From NCBI GenBank assembly GCA_022448645.1, contig JAKVBZ010000117.1, positions 1-13,075 of the forward strand: 13,075 bases of DNA, given 5' to 3'. The DNA is from Pirellulaceae bacterium (GTDB lineage: Bacteria > Planctomycetota > Planctomycetia > Pirellulales > Pirellulaceae). This document shows positions 7,021 to 12,027 of the stretch, one piece after another. Numbering within the stretch: the first letter of the stretch is position 1; each line of letters opens with the position of its first letter. The notes beneath the pieces are model-generated. The model made no database searches. It saw only the letters and a list, made by a program, of their open reading frames with translations, and was not told the origin of the DNA. The position numbers and the translations under genes were made by a program.

Positions 7021-8003
7021 CGTGATGATTTCCTATCCAAAGCAGATGTGCCAAGCTCCGTCGTGTTGACAGAGTCCTGTCTTGCGCTACGAATCGCTGT
7101 CCGCTGAGCCAATTCGGAGACGTAAAGTAGTTCGAGAGCATAGATGTAGTCATTTCGCCACAGCTTCCAATCGGAACCTCGCCATCCTGAATAGGATTGA
7201 TCGGGTTGGTGGCGCGATATGTGCAAACATTCGTTCAACGACGCATGTTGGCTGGTTGTGGCAAGTCTGGAAAAACCAGAAGGAAGGGGTTCGTATTGTA
7301 CCATTTCAGGGAAGAGACGGCGCCTTTGGTGAGAACGTTGAGGAATAGTAAATTTGTGAGGTGCCGATATCAGGTTACCAACACGGTTTCCTTCATCTAC
7401 AACTTGTCGAACCCTATTCATTCCCAAGCGATGTTTGCGTCGCCAAAGCTTTGTGTTGTGTGACCGGTTGGGAAGCAGAGGTTCATCTGATTGTTCTGGA
7501 GCATGTTGCGGAAGGGAATTCTGTTCGGGAGAGGGCGATTTGGTGTCCGGCAACTCGTCTTCTATTGGTTCGATGATGGCACCGCCAAACTTTCCGAATA
7601 GACTAACGTCCTGAGAGGATTCAGACTTCGTTCTTTCAGCGTTCGAAGCTTCGACGTTTGCAGATGGCGTGGGTGGCAGCTGTACACGGATGGGTTGACT
7701 AAGCTCAATGGCTAAACATTTGGTTGTTAGAGAGGCAGCGAAAGTTGCGGCCAAACAGCTACAACAGCAAGCCATTACTAACCTGCCGATCATCCAGCTG
7801 CTGGCGCCCCAACGATTGTTACCTCCTCTTGCGTTCCTAGGTAGGAAGCCAAAGCCCTGTCGCGACAGCAGGCTCTGGACCATGCCACAAAGATGCCTAC
7901 AAGCCGAGATAATCATGGATCTGGCTACTAGAATCCTAACTGGTCTTCTCCAGTATCCTATTTTGGGGAGGTCTAACTTCATCTCAGTGCTCGTAGTGAC
8001 CAC
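7017..8003 (-). CDS. Hypothetical membrane-anchored or exported protein
   Basis: A 328-codon frame of unknown function. From the GTG at 8003 it has an arginine-rich N-terminal part (1-70), then RLVMACCCSCLAATFAASL (74-92), a hydrophobic segment that could be a signal peptide or membrane anchor. An internal ATG at 7793 (Met71) would place this segment at the very N terminus as a normal signal peptide ending near KCLA-IE, so the true start is unsettled. The rest is low-complexity, with a Pro/Ser/Glu-rich stretch (about 108-170), basic arginine clusters, and a C-terminal WRGSDWKLWRNDYIYALELLYVSELAQRTA that reads as a folded helix. A candidate minus-strand promoter lies about 20 bp upstream of the GTG. 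It is coupled by ATGA to the 77-residue gene. No enzyme motif is visible. Confidence 0.55.
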   Translation of the reverse strand: MVTTSTEMKLDLPKIGYWRRPVRILVARSMIISACRHLCGMVQSLLSRQGFGFLPRNARGGNNRWGASSWMIGRLVMACCCSCLAATFAASLTTKCLAIELSQPIRVQLPPTPSANVEASNAERTKSESSQDVSLFGKFGGAIIEPIEDELPDTKSPSPEQNSLPQHAPEQSDEPLLPNRSHNTKLWRRKHRLGMNRVRQVVDEGNRVGNLISAPHKFTIPQRSHQRRRLFPEMVQYEPLPSGFSRLATTSQHASLNECLHISRHQPDQSYSGWRGSDWKLWRNDYIYALELLYVSELAQRTAIRSARQDSVNTTELGTSALDRKSSR

Positions 8004-8007
8004 TGTC

Positions 8008-8037
8008 TTGTCAACGAATTCTCTATTGTATTATTCT
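8008..8037 (+). promoter_or_regulatory. Candidate promoter of the efpL-like gene
   Basis: TTGTCA (8008-8013) and TATTCT (8032-8037) with an 18-bp spacer fit a housekeeping sigma-70-type promoter reading right. It would give a leader of roughly 85 nt before the ATG at 8131. It overlaps the opposite promoter at 8025-8053. Confidence 0.35.
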
Positions 8038-8053
8038 AGGTGTCGTAGTCCAA
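8025..8053 (-). promoter_or_regulatory. Candidate promoter of the 328-aa/77-aa gene pair
   Basis: On the minus strand TTGGAC (8053-8048), a 17-bp spacer and TACAAT (8030-8025) make one of the better sigma-70-like matches in the window. Transcription would start near 8018, leaving a very short leader if the GTG at 8003 is used and a longer one if a later start is used. Confidence 0.4.
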
Positions 8054-8121
8054 GAGTGCGATCCTCGATTCGTCACTGACAGACTCTGTCCAAATAAACT
8101 TTCCACTGATGTTTTTCATTT

Positions 8122-8126
8122 GAGGA
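8122..8126 (+). promoter_or_regulatory. Ribosome-binding site of the efpL-like gene
   Basis: GAGGA with a short A-rich spacer to the ATG at 8131 fixes the start of the EF-P-like gene. Confidence 0.6.
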
Positions 8127-8130
8127 AACT

Positions 8131-8694
8131 ATGTTAGCCAAAGATCTCAAACCGGGAGGGGTTGTGAACCATGAAGGTTCGCCGATTATTGTCGAGTCGG
8201 TCAATGTTCAGACACCGTCTGCACGTGGGGCCACGACGTTGTACAAATTCCGTGCTCGTAATTTGATTACAAAGCAAAAAGTAGATTTCACTGCCAAAGG
8301 GACCGATTTTTTGGAAGAGGCCGACTTTTCACGGCGCCCTATCAAGTTGATGTACAGCGATGGCAGCCAGGTCCATTTGTTGGATCAAGAAGACTTCAAT
8401 CAGTATTCCCTGCCGATAGAAGATGTCTCGGAACAACTCTTGTACATCACCGAAGCACTAGAAGGCATGTTAGCGCTGATTTACAACGAAGAATGTGTAG
8501 GAATCCAGCTGCCCACAACTGTGGAGCTCCTGATCACGGAATGTGATCCTGGTGTGAAAGGCGATTCGGCAACCTCGCGCACGAAACCGGCAACGTTAGA
8601 AACCGGATTGGTTGTCCAAGTGCCTGAGTACTTGTCCGAAGGTGAATGTGTCAAGGTGGACACTCGCACCGGGCAGTATTTGTCACGGGCGTGA
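8131..8694 (+). CDS. efpL: Elongation factor P-like protein, EfpL/YeiP subfamily
   Basis: A 187-residue, tRNA-shaped translation factor that binds stalled ribosomes near the E site and helps peptide-bond formation at proline-rich and other difficult motifs. Three domains are visible: the KOW-like N domain (1-64), the middle OB domain (about 65-125, RRPIKLMYSDGSQVHLLDQEDF) and the C-terminal OB domain (about 130-187). The last contains the family signature GVKGDSATSRTKPATLETG and VVQVPEYLSEGE. The N-domain loop reads VQTPSARGATTLYKFR. This matches the E. coli YeiP/EfpL loop (SPTARGAATLYK), with Arg32 aligned to the tip Arg33, rather than the modified-lysine loop PGKGQA of canonical EF-P. It therefore probably acts without EpmA/EpmB-type lysine modification. 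The length is the usual 185-190. It is monocistronic as far as can be seen, divergent from the 328-aa gene. Confidence 0.9.
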   Translation: MLAKDLKPGGVVNHEGSPIIVESVNVQTPSARGATTLYKFRARNLITKQKVDFTAKGTDFLEEADFSRRPIKLMYSDGSQVHLLDQEDFNQYSLPIEDVSEQLLYITEALEGMLALIYNEECVGIQLPTTVELLITECDPGVKGDSATSRTKPATLETGLVVQVPEYLSEGECVKVDTRTGQYLSRA

Positions 8695-8943
8695 AACTTG
8701 TTCTTCTTGGACGTAAACTTTCAAGTAAAGCATGGAGTGAGACTCAATGCCGTTACGCATTTTCAGCCCGTTTGCCATTGTGAAAGCAGTAGGGACCAAG
8801 TCTTTAGTTTTCGTACCCTTAGACCATTGCTTCAGGGAGTTGCAGGAAACGCCACCCAGTCGAGTGCGCAGGCAGATCATCTGAACCAGTAGCGTGAGTG
8901 TGTTTACACTTACACGCAGCAGCACATGGCCATCAGCTGCGGA
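8695..8943. other. Spacer between convergent efpL-like and SelW-like genes
   Basis: Open frames exist on both strands here (8698-8892 + and 8683-8925 -), but neither has a ribosome-binding site or a recognisable motif. The minus frame also runs into the efpL coding end. A 26-bp imperfect palindrome at 8892-8917 is the only structure noticed. A decayed gene remnant is possible. Confidence 0.45.
8892..8917. terminator. Imperfect palindrome, possible bidirectional terminator hairpin
   Basis: GCGTG (8892-8896) pairs with CACGC (8913-8917), and inner GTGT pairs with ACAC around a 2-nt loop, with mismatches between. It lies 27 nt past the SelW-like stop on the minus strand and about 200 nt past efpL. 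There is no U-run, so the terminator role is only a suggestion. Confidence 0.25.
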
Positions 8944-9177
8944 TTACAATCGCTGTCCCACGACATTGACCATTTCTGTCTCGTCGGGAAACTCGCCAGT
9001 ATCCAGCTTTGAATAGACAAGTTCTCCATCGAGCGTCAGCTCGAAACAGCCACCGGAACTGGGTATGAGTTCCATGCGGGCAATTTTTTGGCGATAGGTG
9101 TCCAATAATTTTTGAGTCAGGCTGACCGCCTGAGGAGTGTAGTTTCAGGAAGTGCAGTAGCGCAGTTCAACGTTCAT
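8944..9177 (-). CDS. SelW/Rdx-family selenoprotein with in-frame UGA (selenocysteine)
   Basis: Thioredoxin-fold redox protein of the SelW-like (Rdx) family, 77 residues if the TGA at 9147-9145 is read as selenocysteine. The N terminus reads MNVELRYCTSUNYTPQA, putting the redox pair Cys8-x-x-Sec11 right after the first strand, exactly where Rdx proteins carry CxxC or CxxU. The rest continues open to a TAA at 8944. It holds the family's C-terminal half: IPSSGGCFELTLDGEL (about 41-56) and YSKLDTGEFPDE (about 58-69). A bacterial SECIS-type hairpin lies just after the UGA (9133-9117). The ATG at 9177 overlaps the TGA of the lysine-rich gene as ATGA. AAGGGG a few bases upstream can serve as ribosome-binding site. 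Standard gene calling loses this gene because it treats the UGA as stop. The cellular role of bacterial Rdx proteins is not well defined; a thiol redox function is likely. Decoding requires selA, selB, selC and selD, which are not in the window. Confidence 0.88.
9117..9133 (-). promoter_or_regulatory. Bacterial SECIS element (selenocysteine insertion hairpin)
   Basis: In the mRNA sense, 11 nt after the UGA, TCAGGC (9133-9128) and GCCTGA (9122-9117) form a perfect 6-bp stem. The loop GGTCA (9127-9123) starts 17 nt after the UGA. This meets the known bacterial SECIS rules: a short stem, a small apical loop with G in its first two positions, and a loop roughly 16-37 nt from the UGA. The GGUC core is the same as in the E. 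coli fdhF loop bound by SelB. It lies within the coding sequence (codons for Pro15 to Thr21), as expected in bacteria. Confidence 0.85.
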
Positions 9178-9584
9178 TTTTTCCCCTTTTTGGATTTTCT
9201 AGAAGTTTTCTTTTTGGCCGAGGTCGACTTTTGGGAAGTTCTCTTTTTCGTGGAATTTTTGCTCTTTTTCTTAGATTTGGTGGCCGCTTTTTTCTTGCTG
9301 GTCGATCCCTTGGTCTTTGTCGACGATTTCTTCGCGGACGATTTCTTCGCGGACGATTTCTTCGCGGACGATTTCTTTTTCAGGGACTTCTTGGCCGCTT
9401 TTTTCTTGCCCGATCCTTTGGACGCACGTTTGGCAGAAGAACTTCCTTTGTTACTTTTGCTTTGTGTTTTCTTTTTTTTTGTCTTCTTCTTCACTGTTTT
9501 CTTTTTGCTGCTTTTTTTTGCACCAAACGCGACCTCCCAGTTCTCGGAGTACTTTTCATTCGAACCACTTCGCAAAATCGTCAC
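9174..9584 (-). CDS. Lysine-rich basic protein with histone-H1-like tail
   Basis: A 136-residue, extremely basic protein. The start is set at the GTG at 9584, because GGGAGG sits 7 nt upstream; upstream TTG codons in the same frame lack a correctly spaced site. The short N-terminal head reads MTILRSGSNEKYSENWEVAFG (1-21), then the remainder is almost only Lys, Ser, Ala and Thr with a few Gly and Arg. It includes three perfect SSAKK repeats (about 72-86). Tails like this bind nucleic acid non-specifically, as in histone H1 and the chlamydial Hc proteins, so a DNA- or RNA-binding, nucleoid-related or ribosome-associated role is plausible. The conserved-looking head (KYSENWEVAFG) may be the specific part. 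Its TGA overlaps the start of the SelW-like gene. A run of nine A residues within the tail forms a potential slippery site. Confidence 0.75.
   Translation of the reverse strand: MTILRSGSNEKYSENWEVAFGAKKSSKKKTVKKKTKKKKTQSKSNKGSSSAKRASKGSGKKKAAKKSLKKKSSAKKSSAKKSSAKKSSTKTKGSTSKKKAATKSKKKSKNSTKKRTSQKSTSAKKKTSRKSKKGKK
9322..9377. repeat. Tandem 15-bp repeat within the lysine-rich gene
   Basis: The unit GACGATTTCTTCGCG (plus strand) occurs three times perfectly at 9322-9336, 9337-9351 and 9352-9366, followed by an 11-nt partial copy. It encodes the pentapeptide SSAKK on the minus strand. The identity at DNA level indicates recent slippage or unequal-exchange expansion, and the copy number is likely to vary between strains. 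Confidence 0.9.
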
Positions 9585-9939
9585 TTTCAAGCCTCCCAAC
9601 AAAAAACCGTCAAAAATCTATTCGCTGTACACACCCTGGTGTCGAGGGTTCTGTCAGCGAGACAATCACCGTAGTAATCAATGAATTGAGGACCGTCAAG
9701 ACGTCACTTGCAGGGTGGATATTGGAGTTATTGCCTGAATGGGCCGAATGCTACCTACTTCGTAGCGGGACAGCGGCAGCCGTCCAGAATGAAAGGGTAA
9801 AATCCCAAGGAAATTCGGGCGGCTTGTGCCGTGCCGCTACACCGACCTCCGGTCGCATGCCCCAATAAGTATTTAGGGTTCACGTACTCTGTCTGATTCA
9901 ATCGAGATCCTCAGACGCACAAGGGCAGGTGATGACGTG
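9585..9939. other. Intergenic region rich in short hairpins; no gene accepted
   Basis: This lies between ettA and the lysine-rich gene, both on the minus strand. The right half holds several short perfect stems: GCTAC/GTAGC (9750-9766), CGGC/GCCG (9774-9782), GGG/CCC (9795-9806) and CGACC/GGTCG (9843-9855). Together they resemble a degenerate dispersed intergenic element of the kind seen in planctomycetes, or a structured RNA of unknown class. No tRNA, tmRNA, SRP or RNase P RNA core was recognised. The promoter of the lysine-rich/SelW unit should lie in 9600-9720, but no strong hexamers were found. Confidence 0.45.
9891..9916 (-). terminator. Hairpin downstream of ettA, possible terminator
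   Basis: GTCTGA (9891-9896) and TCAGAC (9911-9916) form a perfect 6-bp stem around a 14-nt loop, starting 23 nt past the ettA stop on the minus strand. No U-run follows, so termination is uncertain. Confidence 0.3.
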
Positions 9940-11613
9940 TTAGCGCTTGAGCGGTTTGTAGCGGAAGCGGCGAGGTTCATTCGATGGAGCACCTAACCGT
10001 TCTTGACGCTGTTCCTCATACGTTTGGTAGTTGCCTTCACACCAGTGTACGTACGCGTTCCCTTCGAATGCCAAAATGTGTGTAGCAATGCGATCGAGGA
10101 ACCAGCGATCGTGACTGATCACAACTACACATCCGGCGTAATTCAGGATGGCTTCCTCCAAGGCTCGCAGCGTGTCAACATCCAGATCATTGGTAGGTTC
10201 ATCCAGCAGGAGTAAATTCGAGCCTCGCCGTAACAACTTGGCTAGATGCACGCGATTGCGCTCTCCGCCTGACAGATCCCCAACTTTTTTTTCCTGGTCC
10301 GGTCCACGAAAATTAAAGCGCGATACGTAGGCCCTTGCGTTAATCTTTCGACCACCCATTTCCAGAGTCTCATGGCCACCAGAAATCTCTTCATACACAG
10401 AATGTTCGGCTTGCAGAGCGTCTCGCGTTTGATCGACGTAGCCTAATTCGACGGTTGGTCCCACTCGAAGTTCCCCCGCATCGGGCTGTTCGTCTCCGAT
10501 GATCATGCGGAACAACGTGGTCTTGCCAGCTCCATTGGCTCCAATCACACCGACGATCCCGCCGGGGGGAAGATGAAAGTTCAAGCCTTCCATCAGGAGC
10601 TGGTCACCGTATCCTTTGGAAACGTCGTCCGCTTGTACGACCAAATCGCCCAAGTGGCTGCCTGGCGGGATTTGGATTTCAAATTCATCCAGCCGTTCTT
10701 CAAAGGCAGCTGCTGACATTCTTTCGTAAGCCTTGATTCGGGCTTTGCTTTTTGCCTGACGGGCGCGAGGAGCCATGCGGATCCATTCCAATTCTCGTTC
10801 CAGCGTTTTTTGGCGAGCTGCTGCCGTCGACTGTTCGCGCGACAAACGTTCCTGTTTTTGCTCTAACCAAGAGGAGTAGTTTCCTTCCCAAGGAATTCCG
10901 GCGCCACGATCCAGCTCCAAAATCCAACCAGCGACGTTGTCCAGAAAATAGCGGTCGTGTGTGACCGCGACGACCGTACCTGGGTAGTCAGCCAGATGCC
11001 TTTCCAGCCAGGCTACAGCATCCGCGTCAAGATGATTTGTTGGTTCGTCCAACAAAAGCAGGTCGGGACGCTCCAGTAGGATCCGGCACAGCGCGATTCG
11101 ACGCCGTTCTCCACCCGATAAATGAGATACATCTGTATCGCCCGGAGGAAGATTCATGGCATCCATGGCGATTTCCAGCTCGCGATCTAATTCCCAACTG
11201 TTGGTGGCGTCGATCTGATCTTGGACTCGAGCCAATTCGTCACACAGCTTGGTCATCTGATCGTCGTCCATTGGCTCGGCCAACTCGACATTGATGGCGT
11301 TGAACCGATTGAGAAGTGACCGCCGCGAGGAGACTGCCTCTTCGACGTTTTCCTGAACGGTTTTGGTTTCGTTCAATTCGGGTTCCTGCGCTAGATAGCC
11401 ACAAGTAAACCCTTGCGTTAGACGGGCTTCTCCATCGAAATCACTGTCCATTCCCGCCATGATTCGCAATAAAGTGCTTTTGCCGGCACCGTTTCGTCCT
11501 AACACACCGATCTTGGCACCCGGATAGAATGCTAGCCAAATCTCTTGCAGGACTTCCCGAGTGCCATGTTTCTTTGTGAGATTTGCAATCGTGTAAATGT
11601 ATTGTTTGCCCAT
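9940..11613 (-). CDS. ettA: Energy-dependent translational throttle protein EttA (ABC-F ATPase)
   Basis: Cytoplasmic ABC-F protein without membrane segments. The family binds the ribosomal E site and gates entry of 70S initiation complexes into elongation according to ATP/ADP. The 557-residue length is that of EttA (E. coli 555). It has two ATPase domains. The first has Walker [10 protein letters not shown] (39-47), signature LSGGE (165-169) and Walker B with catalytic Glu190. The second has GANGAGKTT (358-366), LSGGE (447-451) and Glu472. The arm insertion lies around residues 92-140 and the tRNA-contacting interdomain linker around 242-322, rich in Arg and Lys ([21 protein letters not shown]). 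The N terminus [17 protein letters not shown] matches the family. It is transcribed alone, with a TATAAT-like -10 about 60 bp upstream. All key ATPase residues are intact, so it is presumably functional. Confidence 0.95.
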   Translation of the reverse strand: MGKQYIYTIANLTKKHGTREVLQEIWLAFYPGAKIGVLGRNGAGKSTLLRIMAGMDSDFDGEARLTQGFTCGYLAQEPELNETKTVQENVEEAVSSRRSLLNRFNAINVELAEPMDDDQMTKLCDELARVQDQIDATNSWELDRELEIAMDAMNLPPGDTDVSHLSGGERRRIALCRILLERPDLLLLDEPTNHLDADAVAWLERHLADYPGTVVAVTHDRYFLDNVAGWILELDRGAGIPWEGNYSSWLEQKQERLSREQSTAAARQKTLERELEWIRMAPRARQAKSKARIKAYERMSAAAFEERLDEFEIQIPPGSHLGDLVVQADDVSKGYGDQLLMEGLNFHLPPGGIVGVIGANGAGKTTLFRMIIGDEQPDAGELRVGPTVELGYVDQTRDALQAEHSVYEEISGGHETLEMGGRKINARAYVSRFNFRGPDQEKKVGDLSGGERNRVHLAKLLRRGSNLLLLDEPTNDLDVDTLRALEEAILNYAGCVVVISHDRWFLDRIATHILAFEGNAYVHWCEGNYQTYEEQRQERLGAPSNEPRRFRYKPLKR

Positions 11614-12027
11614 GGAATGATCTTGTCTTCTATGTGAAAACGAAAGTGAGCTGAGCTAAGTGGAAACGGTCGAAATTATATCAATTCTATAGACTGAATA
11701 GCTAGCGTTGTGTGTATCTCCTTCAGACACACATTGATGGAAACGGCCAACTCGACGTTTTCTGTAGTTTTCTCGCACTTCGGGGTGGAGTCTGGGGAAA
11801 ATGGTCGTGATGCTCCGGTTGTACCACAAGTTACGGTTGTTCGGGACGTAGCAGGCGTAACAAAAGTTTTAGTTTCCCGTGTTGTACTGCGCCGATGGAT
11901 TCTTCCAACGACAACGGTTTTTACACGTGTACTGGTTGTTCCAAATTGGTGCGATCTGAGGCCGGTCGCCAAGTGCAAGTGTGGATGGCTTTTGCCCGAA
12001 CTCAAATTCGGACTCAGGGGAAATGAG
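11614..12027. other. Divergent intergenic region between ettA and the outer-membrane protein gene
   Basis: Besides the ettA -10 box, the stretch is notable because the reading frame of the downstream outer-membrane protein stays open back to 11698, with an in-frame ATG at 11737. That extension has no ribosome-binding site and would bury the signal peptide, so it is treated as non-coding. Minus-strand open frames at 11676-12132 are also not accepted. Confidence 0.5.
11675..11680 (-). promoter_or_regulatory. Candidate -10 box for ettA
   Basis: A perfect TATAAT on the minus strand would start transcription near 11668, about 55 nt before the ettA ATG. No good -35 hexamer sits at the right distance, so the site is tentative. 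Confidence 0.35.

Noticed and set aside
8683..8925. 80-codon open frame (-) and the opposing 64-codon frame at 8698-8892 (+)
   Set aside because: Neither has recognisable motifs or a start signal; the minus frame runs into the efpL coding end and across a palindrome. A gene remnant cannot be excluded.
8944..9177. Treating the TGA in the SelW-like frame as a true stop (pseudogene or truncated gene)
   Set aside because: The frame downstream is intact with family motifs, the UGA falls exactly on the redox position, and a SECIS hairpin follows. A decayed gene would be expected to show further lesions.
9112..9684. 190- and 147-codon plus-strand frames rich in Phe and Leu
   Set aside because: They are antisense to the Lys-rich gene; reversed Lys codons read as Phe/Leu. 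The minus reading has a ribosome-binding site and a sensible protein.
9740..9860. A tRNA, RNase P, SRP or tmRNA gene in the hairpin-rich spacer
   Set aside because: No cloverleaf, TTC-loop sequence or conserved core of these RNAs could be found by reading either strand.
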